64,000 nucleotides of DNA, from contig NZ_FNEQ01000008.1 in assembly GCF_900100205.1 (NCBI RefSeq), forward strand, positions 269,496 to 333,495, written 5' to 3'. The DNA comes from Duganella sp. OV510 (lineage in GTDB: Bacteria > Pseudomonadota > Gammaproteobacteria > Burkholderiales > Burkholderiaceae_D). Both the position numbers and the translations under genes were made by a program. The notes beneath the pieces were generated by a model. That model made no database searches, was not told the DNA's origin, and saw nothing but the letters and a program-made list of their open reading frames with translations. Of the stretch, positions 23,102 to 30,920 are shown one piece after another; position 1 is the first letter of the stretch, and the number at the start of each line of letters is the position of its first letter.

Positions 23102-23113
23102 GTCACGCGTTAC
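23102..23113. repeat. GTAACGCGTTAC-type near-palindrome, upstream copy
   Basis: GTCACGCGTTAC, one mismatch from the perfect palindrome at 23439-23450. It lies 14 bases before the ATG of the small basic protein, within a longer repeat that starts GCTAAAAT and ends CTTAA. Confidence 0.6.
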
Positions 23114-23127
23114 CTTAAAAGGAACAC

Positions 23128-23442
23128 ATGAAACAAGCGGCGGCTAACAAGACCCTGGAATTGGAGATGCCCGGTGCAAAACGCGGCCGTGGGCGGCCCG
23201 CCACCGGCAACGCCATGAGTAGCGCGGAGCGGCAAAAAGCCTATCGCGACCGCAAGCGTGAAGAAAAGCACGCCATCGTCATTTCCCGTAACGCGTCACA
23301 GGAAATTCCGCCAGACGACGGTTCCCCGCGCCGCCTGATCGCTGAACTGGATAGAGCGCATAAAACCGTCGAACAATTGCGGCGGGAGAACGCCTTGTTA
23401 TTGGCAGAGCTGAACGCATTGAAACAAAGGCTAAAATCGTAA
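23128..23442 (+). CDS. Small basic protein with AT-hook-like motif and coiled coil
   Basis: This 104-residue protein has an N-terminal GRGRPATG, which resembles an AT-hook, then a basic stretch SSAERQKAYRDRKREEKH. The C-terminal heptad pattern (ELDRAHKTVEQLRRENALLL) resembles a basic-zipper layout. I recall similar unnamed proteins in betaproteobacteria. DNA binding is inferred. The gene carries three copies of a GTAACGCGTTAC-like palindrome: before the start, in the middle, and overlapping the stop codon. Confidence 0.75.
   Translation: MKQAAANKTLELEMPGAKRGRGRPATGNAMSSAERQKAYRDRKREEKHAIVISRNASQEIPPDDGSPRRLIAELDRAHKTVEQLRRENALLLAELNALKQRLKS
23288..23299. repeat. GTAACGCGTTAC-type near-palindrome, internal copy
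   Basis: GTAACGCGTCAC inside the small basic protein gene (codons for SRNAS), one mismatch from the perfect form. Confidence 0.5.
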
Positions 23443-23450
23443 CGCGTTAC
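23439..23450. repeat. GTAACGCGTTAC perfect palindrome at the stop codon
   Basis: A perfect 12-base palindrome containing the TAA stop of the small protein gene, in the context GCTAAAATC…CTTTAA that also occurs upstream of the gene. A T-rich run follows, so it could also act as a weak terminator. Confidence 0.6.
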
Positions 23451-23592
23451 TTTAATTTTCTTCCAGCCATGACCCGCCCAGGCCTGCTGATCTCCTGATT
23501 TACAAGCTGGCTTCAAGAATGCGGCGGCTGAGCGACAAGTTCACTTCCTGTCGCTCGCCCATTGCCGCGCGCACTCCCGCCAGCGTACCGGC

Positions 23593-24432
23593 TCAGCCAC
23601 GCGTCGCGCCGGCCAGTTGGCGGCGGGCGTCGATTGCGCCATCAAACACGCGCTTGGCATGGCCGCGCACCTGCACGAATTCCAGCTGTTCGCCTTCCGG
23701 CCCCTTGGCGTAGATCAGCGTCCAGCCGTCCGATTGGCCGCTGGTGATGCGGTTGGTCATGCTGCTCAGCGGTGCGTTCAGGCGTTCCTGCTCGCTGCGC
23801 GAGGCGATGATGCGGTTGGCCTTGACGTTGCTCATGCCGCGCTTGGCCGACTCGGTTTCCAGGTCGCGCACGAATTGGTTGAAATCCACGTCATCACTGA
23901 TGTAGAAGCAGATGTGCATCGAGCGCGGGAAAGCCGGGCTGGTGTGTTCATTCGGCGGTGCGAAGCTGTCGCCGCTGCCTTGCGGCTGGCTGCTGTCGCG
24001 GTACTGCAGCAGTTCGATGACGACATTGTCAAACTGGATAAAGCGCACGTCGAGGCGCTGGGCGCCGCCGCGCAGGTCGGGCACGCCCAGTGTACGTGGA
24101 TTGACGTGACGGTCCTTGGCGCCGAGTTCTTCCGTCAGCAGCAGCGTGTTGTGGATGATCTCACCCTGGAAGTCGCCGTCGCGCATGATTTCGGTGCCGC
24201 CCAGCACCTGGGTGTAGGACTCGTAGGCGCGATCCATATTCTGCACCGTCAGGCCGAAGTGCTGCACACCTTGCAGGCGGGCGCCGAGTGCGCTCTTGGT
24301 GGCTCCCTGAGCCAGCGCCGCGCCGGAAACGCCGGGTGCAGCCGATGCGGCCAGGCCGCCCAGGGCTACAGCGCCGGCCTGGCGCATCAGTTCGCGGCGG
24401 CCTGGGTTGTTCAGATCGTTGATGTCATTCAT
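23593..24432 (-). CDS. Tat-exported VOC (glyoxalase-like) family protein
   Basis: This 279-residue protein carries a twin-arginine signal (GRRELMRQAGAVALGGLAAS at about 11-30), followed by an exported VOC-fold domain: GVQHFGLTVQNMDRAYESYT, RFIQFDNVVIELLQY, RSMHICFYISDDVDFNQFV and GEQLEFVQVRGHAKR. Repeated His/Glu positions fit a metal site of the glyoxalase/dioxygenase superfamily. The substrate is unknown. The start codon lies exactly at the edge of a truncated TPR gene on the other strand, so its original upstream region may have been lost. Confidence 0.87.
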   Translation of the reverse strand: MNDINDLNNPGRRELMRQAGAVALGGLAASAAPGVSGAALAQGATKSALGARLQGVQHFGLTVQNMDRAYESYTQVLGGTEIMRDGDFQGEIIHNTLLLTEELGAKDRHVNPRTLGVPDLRGGAQRLDVRFIQFDNVVIELLQYRDSSQPQGSGDSFAPPNEHTSPAFPRSMHICFYISDDVDFNQFVRDLETESAKRGMSNVKANRIIASRSEQERLNAPLSSMTNRITSGQSDGWTLIYAKGPEGEQLEFVQVRGHAKRVFDGAIDARRQLAGATRG

Positions 24433-24940
24433 TTATTGCCTGCAAGCCACCGTACAAGTGCAGCGCGGCGAGGCGGAGGCGCTGTTCCAGCTGTCGAGCG
24501 CGGTCAAGCATTTGCAGGAAGTGGGCTATCGCCCGCGCCTGGCCTGCCATCTGGCCAAGCTGGCGACAGTGCTGAACCTCAAGGGCCAGCGCGACGCCGG
24601 CCTGGAGCTGGTCGAACACGCGCTATCGCTGTGTGATGCCGGCCAGGAACGCGGGTGCCAGGCCGAGATGTTGCGTATCAAGGGCATGTTGCTGGAGCCG
24701 GTGGACGAGGCAGCGGCCGAAGCCTTGTACCGCCGCTCGATCGAGGTTGCCGAGTCGCAGGGCGCGTTGTCGTGGCAATTGCGCACCATGAATAATCTGT
24801 CGCGTTTGATGACGCGCCAGGGCCACGCAGCCGATGGCCGGCGCTTGCTGCTGGATGTCTACAACCAGTTCGATGAGGGTTTCGACACCTCCGACCTACC
24901 CGAAGCCCGCGCCCTGCTGGATCAGCCCAGCGCCGGATAG
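24433..24940 (+). pseudogene. 3' remnant of a TPR-containing regulator
   Basis: From the first codons (YCLQATVQVQRGEAEALFQ) this reads as the C-terminal TPR array of a long ATPase/regulator, in the style of winged-helix plus AAA plus TPR proteins (AVKHLQEVGYRPRLACHLAK, then YRRSIEVAESQGALSWQLRT, ending EARALLDQPSAG). No start signal or N-terminal domain exists, because the VOC gene begins where it is cut. The end overlaps the convergent Old Yellow Enzyme gene by 19 bases. This is what a deletion or insertion of the VOC gene into the older gene would leave. Confidence 0.65.
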
Positions 24941-26019
24941 TCGATATAGCCGCCTGCGCCGCCACCGTAGAAGGTGTTGCGGTCTGCCTCGGCCAGCGGC
25001 GCGCTGCGGCGCAGGCGCTCGACCAGGTCCGGATTGGAAATGAACGGCCGGCCGAATGCAACCATGTCGGCGTGGCCGTTGTCGACAGCGTCGATGGCCA
25101 TCTGGCGGTCATAGCTGTTGTTGGCGATGTATTTGCCGCCAAACGCGGCGTGCAGCTTCTTGAAGTCGAAATCGCCGGCGCCATTGTCGCCGCGCGTCTG
25201 GCCCTCGACGCAATGCAGATAGGCCAGGCCCAGCTTGCCCAGCTGTTCGGCCAGATAGAAGTAGGTGCCTTCCGGGTCGCTGTCCAGCGGCGTGTCGCCA
25301 ACGGCGCGGGTGATCGGCGACAGGCGCACGCCGACCCGTTCCGCGCCCCATACTTCCGCCACAGCGGTGATGACTTCGATCGGGAAACGGCTGCGATTCT
25401 GTACCGGGCCGCCATATTCGTCGCTGCGCTGGTTGGTGCTGTCGCGGATAAACTGTTCCAGCAGATAGCAGTTGGCGGCGTGGACTTCAACGCCATCGAA
25501 GCCGGCATCCTTGGCGCACTCGGCGGCGTGGCGATAGTCGGCGATCAGACGGCCGATTTCGGCCGTTTCCAGCGCGCGCGGCATCGATGGGCGGTCGAAA
25601 CCTTCGCTTTCAAGGAAAACCTGTTCATTGGCCTGGATGGCCGATGGCGCCACCGGCGCGACGCCGTTGGCCTGCAAACTGACGTGTGACATACGGCCGA
25701 CGTGCCACAGCTGGCAGACGATCTTGCCGCCGGCGGCGTGCACGGCATCGGTGACGCGACGCCATGCGGCCACCTGCTCGGCGGTGTAGATGCCGGGAGT
25801 GAAGGCGTAGCCACGCCCTTCGCGCGAGATATTGGTGGCTTCGCTGATAATCAGGCCGGCGCTGGCGCGTTGCCTGTAATATTCAACGGCCAATTCGGAA
25901 TGGACACCGTCCATATCGGCGCGCGAGCGGGTCAGCGGGGCCATGGCCACGCGGTTGGCGACGTCGATGGCGCCGATGCTGGCATTGGCGAATAACTGGG
26001 CTTGCGATGGGGTAGACAT
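24922..26019 (-). CDS. nemA: Old Yellow Enzyme family alkene reductase
   Basis: This 365-residue FMN enzyme reduces activated C=C bonds of enals, enones or nitro compounds with NAD(P)H. It shows the OYE hallmarks: NRVAMAPLTRSRAD at the N-terminus, CQLWHVGRMSH, FDGVEVHAANCYLLEQFI, RDSTNQRSDEYGG and FGRPFISNPDLVERL near the end. The length is normal. The symbol is by family resemblance to NemA and not proof of the same substrate. The AraC gene that ends 107 bases upstream is on the same strand. Confidence 0.92.
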   Translation of the reverse strand: MSTPSQAQLFANASIGAIDVANRVAMAPLTRSRADMDGVHSELAVEYYRQRASAGLIISEATNISREGRGYAFTPGIYTAEQVAAWRRVTDAVHAAGGKIVCQLWHVGRMSHVSLQANGVAPVAPSAIQANEQVFLESEGFDRPSMPRALETAEIGRLIADYRHAAECAKDAGFDGVEVHAANCYLLEQFIRDSTNQRSDEYGGPVQNRSRFPIEVITAVAEVWGAERVGVRLSPITRAVGDTPLDSDPEGTYFYLAEQLGKLGLAYLHCVEGQTRGDNGAGDFDFKKLHAAFGGKYIANNSYDRQMAIDAVDNGHADMVAFGRPFISNPDLVERLRRSAPLAEADRNTFYGGGAGGYIDYPALG

Positions 26020-26126
26020 GGTTTCAATTCCTCATAAATGGTTGATGAAGAACAGCCTAACAGCCCCGTCCCGCCGCCGGGGTTAAACCTTGTAAAGCGG
26101 ATGGCACATCGCCGATTAACCAATCT

Positions 26127-27155
26127 TTACCGGGGCGCCAGCGCGTCGCGCAGCAGGCTGGGCACGAGTCCGGTCCAGCGCTTGAACGAGCGGCGGAAGT
26201 TGGTGGCGTCGTGGAAACCGAGGTATTGCGCTACCGCTTCGTTGTCATAGCCGCGCATCTGGAACAGCTGCATCGCCACGTGCGCCCTTACCCGGTCCAG
26301 CTCGGCCTGGAAATGGCTGCCGTGGCGGGCCAGATGGCGTTTCAGCGTCGCCGGGCTGGTGCCGAAAGCGGCGGCACTGCCTTCCAGCGTCGGTCCCATG
26401 CGGATATTTTCCAGCAGATAATCGTATAAGGCGGTCAGCAGGCTGGGCGTCAGGGCTGACGCTTCGCTTGCCATGCCCTGCATTGCCACCGACGCCGCCA
26501 TCGCGTTGCCGCGCGGCCAAGGCCGGTCCAGCCATTGTGGATCGATCAACATCGCATCCAGATGGCAGTTGAAGCGCAGGTCGCTGCCCAGGTGGACTTC
26601 GTGCTGCTCCACGTGCGCCGGTGCGCTGCGGTTGATGCAGTAACGCCATGGCAGCCGTTCGCCGCTGAGCCAGCGGCACATTGCCGTTACCGCCGTCATG
26701 TGCATTTCCACCAGTGCCGGCAACTGGCTGGGGGCGCCAAAACTGTCGGTCCAGTACAGCACGGCCAGGCCGCCTTCCTCGCGCAGCCGGGGTGTCAGCA
26801 GCGGGCATAGCCGGGCGTGGCCGGCGCACAGGATTTCCAGCGCCTGGCGCAGATTCTGCCCTTGCAGCAATGCATGGCTGAGAGCGCCGTAGTGGCCAGG
26901 CAGCATCTGCTGGCCCAGCATGAAGCTGCTGTCGGCGCTGTCCAGCGCGCGCATGATATTGGCCAGCAGTTGCAGATATTCCTGTGGCGTCAGCAGCGTA
27001 TCGGCGGCCGGCATGTCCCAGCCTTGCAGGCCGCTGCCGCCCAGCAGCTGCTTGCCTTCGTGATGCAGGTCATGGCTGCATGCATAGTCGAGCACCAGCG
27101 CCGGCTGGTGCTGCGCCGGGATGAATCGGTCGCCGTTTTGCCGGTAGGCGATCAC
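26127..27155 (-). CDS. AraC family transcriptional regulator
   Basis: This 342-residue protein has an N-terminal arabinose-binding-like/OruR-type ligand domain and a C-terminal AraC helix-turn-helix pair: AAAFGTSPATLKRHLARHG and EAVAQYLGFHDATNFRRSFK, ending WTGLVPSLLRDAL. I chose the GTG at 27155 because it overlaps the stop of the upstream GGDEF gene (GTGA) and begins the ligand domain; longer upstream frames are Arg-rich shadows. It may control the OYE gene just downstream. Confidence 0.88.
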   Translation of the reverse strand: MIAYRQNGDRFIPAQHQPALVLDYACSHDLHHEGKQLLGGSGLQGWDMPAADTLLTPQEYLQLLANIMRALDSADSSFMLGQQMLPGHYGALSHALLQGQNLRQALEILCAGHARLCPLLTPRLREEGGLAVLYWTDSFGAPSQLPALVEMHMTAVTAMCRWLSGERLPWRYCINRSAPAHVEQHEVHLGSDLRFNCHLDAMLIDPQWLDRPWPRGNAMAASVAMQGMASEASALTPSLLTALYDYLLENIRMGPTLEGSAAAFGTSPATLKRHLARHGSHFQAELDRVRAHVAMQLFQMRGYDNEAVAQYLGFHDATNFRRSFKRWTGLVPSLLRDALAPR

Positions 27156-28045
27156 GCCACCGCCCCGGCCGCGCGCTCTTCGGCTTGCAGGGATAATTCC
27201 CGGCTTAGTTGCGCCAGCAGCACGTCGGGTGCCGCATCGGCCAGTGCGCTGGCATGGCGCACGGTGATGTGGACGCGGCCGTGTTTGGCGTAGTGCCGCA
27301 TCTGGCCGACCATGGTGGACAGGTGGCGCGCCAGCGCGTCGGCCTCGGCGGCGCTGGTATCCGGCATCAACAGTGCGAAGCGGTCGCCGGCGTAGCGGCA
27401 CAGCAGGTCGTCGTTGCGCAGGTTCAGCAGCAGCATGTGGCCAACCGCCTGCAACACGCGGTCGCCCTCGCGCTGGCCGAATTCGCGGTTAATCAGGTGG
27501 AATCCATCGATATCCAGCAGCACCAGCGCGCAAGGATGGGATGGGCGGTGCGACTGTTCATGCTGGATCTGGCGGCGCAGGTAGTCGGCGTTGGCCAGCT
27601 GGGTGATGCGGTCGAACGCGCGGTGATCGCGGAACAGCCGCTCACGCTTCTGCAAGTGCTCGTTGAGGCGGAACTGTTCATGGCGCCAGTAATACATGCC
27701 GCAGGTGACGAACAGCATGCCCAGGGGCACCAGCGCTTCCAGCCAATGATCCCAGCGCGCGGTTTTGCTGATGGCGTAGAACTCGTCCATGCAGTCGGCA
27801 AATGAGCCGATCATGATCATCGCCAGGCCGCCCGCCAGCAGCCGCGTCACCAGGCCGCCCGGCCGGCTGCTCAGCGTGAACAGCACCCAGCTGCCAGCCA
27901 TGACAGCGGTGCCGCCTTCGCTGACGATGTCGGTCCACTTCCAGAGGGCAAATGGCTTGGCCACGCCCAGCGTCGAATACAGGAACACGCAGGCGACCAA
28001 AGCCAGGCCGGAGACGATCAGCGTAAAGCGGTGTAATTGGAGCAT
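27152..28045 (-). CDS. Membrane GGDEF-domain protein with degenerate active site
   Basis: This 297-residue protein has about five membrane helices (residues 1-140, e.g. FTLIVSGLALVACVFLYSTL and GGLAMIMIGSFADCM) and a C-terminal GGDEF-like domain from about 150 (DRITQLANADYLRRQI, ALVLLDIDGFHLINREFG). The signature reads YAGDRFALL where GGDEF is expected, so cyclase activity is doubtful; it may bind nucleotide or act as a scaffold. Translation is coupled to the AraC gene by a four-base overlap. Confidence 0.88.
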   Translation of the reverse strand: MLQLHRFTLIVSGLALVACVFLYSTLGVAKPFALWKWTDIVSEGGTAVMAGSWVLFTLSSRPGGLVTRLLAGGLAMIMIGSFADCMDEFYAISKTARWDHWLEALVPLGMLFVTCGMYYWRHEQFRLNEHLQKRERLFRDHRAFDRITQLANADYLRRQIQHEQSHRPSHPCALVLLDIDGFHLINREFGQREGDRVLQAVGHMLLLNLRNDDLLCRYAGDRFALLMPDTSAAEADALARHLSTMVGQMRHYAKHGRVHITVRHASALADAAPDVLLAQLSRELSLQAEERAAGAVA

Positions 28046-28352
28046 AGGTATGAGATCAGGCTTGGTGAGTGCGGGCGCAGCATAGCCCTCGTTTGTGACC
28101 GCGCTGTGACAATCCACCGGATTGGCGAATTTCCAACACTCGCGGCCAGACAGGTGCAAACGGCTCACCGATATGCGCGTCTTCACAGTAATGTGCAGGC
28201 CGCCCCCGGCGCTTACCGTAGCGCCGCAGGTCATTCAAGCTCATTTCGGCTGTCCGTCCGACATTTCAGGCGGCAAGTGCAGTTGCCTGTCACGCAATTG
28301 AAATATTGGCTACCTAAAATCCGCCCCGTTCTCCCTTTCACTCACGGTAACC
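28046..28352. promoter_or_regulatory. Divergent intergenic region before the phytase operon
   Basis: These 307 bases hold the promoters of the GGDEF gene and of the TonB receptor. At 28287-28304, CTGTCAC and TTGAAAT are spaced as in a Pho box, but only the first half matches well, so PhoB control is a weak suggestion. GGTAA lies close to the receptor ATG. No RNA gene is seen. Confidence 0.35.
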
Positions 28353-30920
28353 ATGAAAATGACTGCACAGAAGAATTCGACTCCCCGCCTGTCGGCGTTG
28401 ACCATCGGCGTGTTGGCCATGCTGGCCGGCGCCACCCACGCCGCCGCCCAGACCGGCGCGCAAGCCGACGCCGGCAATGCCGCCGCCGCATCGCTGGCCG
28501 CCAGCGCCAACAGCGTGGTCGTCAGCGGCCAGCGCTCCAGCCTGCGCAACGCCATCGCGGCGCAGGAAAAAGCCGACAATATCGTCAGCGTCATCAGCAG
28601 CGATGATATCGGTGGCCTGCCGGATAAAAACGCCGCCGAGGCGCTGGCACGCCTGCCGGGCGTGTCGGTTCAGCGCGACCAGGGCGAAGGCCGCTACGTC
28701 AGCGTGCGTGGCCTGGGCCCTGACCTGAATGCAGTCACCATCAACGGCGCGCTGGTGCCGTCGCCGGAAGCCGGTCGCCGCGCCGTGGCGCTGGATGTGC
28801 TGCCAGCCGGCCTGATCCGTTCGCTGGAAGTCAGCAAGACACTGACGCCGGACCAGGACGCCAACTCGCTGGGCGGCACCGTGGAAGTAAAAACCCTGTC
28901 CGCCTTCGACCTGCCGGGCAAGCTGCTGTCGGGCTCGATCGGCGCAAGCCGCGACCAGAACATCGGCAAGACCAGCCCGAACGCCAGCATCCTGTTCGCC
29001 GACCGCTTCCTCGACGGCAAGCTGGGCGTCGCCGGCGGCCTGAGCTACGAGAAACGTGAATTCGGCTCGGATAACGTTGAAACCGGCGGCGCTTGGGAAG
29101 ATGGCAAGCTGACCGGCGTGGAACTGCGCGATTATCTGCCAACCCGCGAACGCCGTGCCGCCGCGCTGAACCTGGATTACCGCGAGACGGACAACAGCAA
29201 GTTCTTCCTGCACAGCTTCATCAGCGATTTCAGCGACGACGAGGTACGCGACCGCCTGACCATCAGCAACATCGCCAATGACGGCCTGGCTGTTGGCGAA
29301 ACCGCCTCGGCACGCGGCGAGCGTCGCCTGCGCCAGCGCAAATACACGCAGACCATCAGCTCGGTCGTGGCGGGCACCGAACAGAAATGGGACCGATGGA
29401 AGCTGGAAGTATCGGGCGGCATGAGCAAGGCCAAGGATGACGCACCGGAATCCATCAACGATGCCCGGTTCCGTGGCAAAAGCAACTTCAGCAATGTCGG
29501 CTTCACCGACACGCAAGTGCCGCGCCTGACCGGCCCGGACGCGCTGTACGACGCCAGCAACTACAAGCTGAACTCGCTGGGCCTGAAACAGAGCTACGCC
29601 GAGGACAAGGAACACCACCTCCGCTTCGACCTGGGCCGCAAGTACGAGCTGGGCGAAGGCACCGGCAAGTTCAAGTTCGGCGCCAAACTGAGCCGCCGCG
29701 AAAAAGAAAGCGACACCGAAGCCTGGTCCTACGACAGCAAACAGATCGGCAGCGCCAGCACCGCGCTGAGCGATTATGTCACCGGCAGCGAACTGGATTA
29801 CAAGCTGGGCCGCATCGGCAAGGCGATAAATCCCGCCACCATCCGCCAACTGGTCGCCGGCCTGAGCCGCAAGGATGCACGGGTGCTGGTCGATTCCACC
29901 GTGGACGACTACCGCCTGAACGAAGACATCGACGCCGCCTACCTGCAACACAGCTATGACGTCGACGCCTGGCACTTGCTGGCTGGCGTGCGTGTCGAGC
30001 GCACCCGCTTTGAAGCGGCCGGCAACAACATCAACGAGGAAGACGAAACCATCGCCGCAGTCAGCCGCAAGCGCTCGTACAACAACTGGCTGCCAACGCT
30101 GCAGGCCCGCTACGATCTGGACAGCAAAACCAGCGTGCGTGCGGCCTGGACGCACTCCGTGGTCCGAGCCAACTTCGACCAGCTGAAACCGGGCATCAGC
30201 CAGGCCAGCGACACCGAGGCCACCATCGGCAACCCGGACCTGGCGCCGCTGAAATCGACCAATCTCGACCTCGGCATCGAGCGCGTGCTGGGCGAAGACG
30301 GCGCGGTATCAGCCTATGTGTTCCACAAGGACATCAAGAATTTCACCTACACCACCAATCTGGCGGGCAGCGGCGCCTGGGCTGACTACAGCTCGGCGAT
30401 CACCTACGCCAATGGCGACAAGGCCAGTGTCAAGGGTATCGAACTGTCGTACACGCAGCCGCTGCGCATGTTGCCGGCGCCGTTCAACCATCTGATCATC
30501 GGCGCCAACGGCAGCCTGACCCGTTCGGATGCGAATATCGCCCGCTTCGACACCGACGCCAAGCGCATGCGTTCGCGTAGCATCAACCTGCCGGGCCAGT
30601 CGGACCGCGTGATGAACCTGATGCTGGGCTACGAAGACGGCCCGTTGAGCGCGCGTATCGCCGTCAATTACAAGTCCCCGTACCTGCTCGAACTGGGCGA
30701 TGATATCCTCGACAGCAAGCAGGACCGCATCGTCGATACACAGAAGCAGGTGGACTTCTCGGCCTCGTACCAGATCAACAAACAGCTCCAACTGAATTTT
30801 GAAGCTGCCAACCTGAACAACGAGAAGTATTACACCTACCTCGGCAGCAAGGCTTACAACGCCCAGTATGAGCAATATGGCCGCACCTACAAACTGAGCC
30901 TGAAAGTGAGCCTGTTCTAA
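28353..30920 (+). CDS. TonB-dependent receptor paired with phytase
   Basis: This 855-residue outer-membrane receptor has a signal peptide (LTIGVLAMLAGATHAAAQ), a plug domain with PDKNAAEALARLPGVSVQRD and GRYVSVRGLGPDLNAVTING, and a barrel ending in KLSLKVSLF. It resembles the Xanthomonas/Caulobacter subgroup of TonB receptors. The stop codon overlaps the phytase ATG by one base, so the pair is translationally coupled. The likely cargo is a product of phytate breakdown or a metal-phytate complex. Confidence 0.93.
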   Translation: MKMTAQKNSTPRLSALTIGVLAMLAGATHAAAQTGAQADAGNAAAASLAASANSVVVSGQRSSLRNAIAAQEKADNIVSVISSDDIGGLPDKNAAEALARLPGVSVQRDQGEGRYVSVRGLGPDLNAVTINGALVPSPEAGRRAVALDVLPAGLIRSLEVSKTLTPDQDANSLGGTVEVKTLSAFDLPGKLLSGSIGASRDQNIGKTSPNASILFADRFLDGKLGVAGGLSYEKREFGSDNVETGGAWEDGKLTGVELRDYLPTRERRAAALNLDYRETDNSKFFLHSFISDFSDDEVRDRLTISNIANDGLAVGETASARGERRLRQRKYTQTISSVVAGTEQKWDRWKLEVSGGMSKAKDDAPESINDARFRGKSNFSNVGFTDTQVPRLTGPDALYDASNYKLNSLGLKQSYAEDKEHHLRFDLGRKYELGEGTGKFKFGAKLSRREKESDTEAWSYDSKQIGSASTALSDYVTGSELDYKLGRIGKAINPATIRQLVAGLSRKDARVLVDSTVDDYRLNEDIDAAYLQHSYDVDAWHLLAGVRVERTRFEAAGNNINEEDETIAAVSRKRSYNNWLPTLQARYDLDSKTSVRAAWTHSVVRANFDQLKPGISQASDTEATIGNPDLAPLKSTNLDLGIERVLGEDGAVSAYVFHKDIKNFTYTTNLAGSGAWADYSSAITYANGDKASVKGIELSYTQPLRMLPAPFNHLIIGANGSLTRSDANIARFDTDAKRMRSRSINLPGQSDRVMNLMLGYEDGPLSARIAVNYKSPYLLELGDDILDSKQDRIVDTQKQVDFSASYQINKQLQLNFEAANLNNEKYYTYLGSKAYNAQYEQYGRTYKLSLKVSLF

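Noticed and set aside
28287..28304. Pho box before the phytase operon
   Set aside because: Only one half-site matches; I would not call it without more support.
28338..30155. 605-codon open frame on the minus strand
   Set aside because: It is antisense to the TonB receptor and has only a repetitive Ala/Gly/Val composition with no domain.
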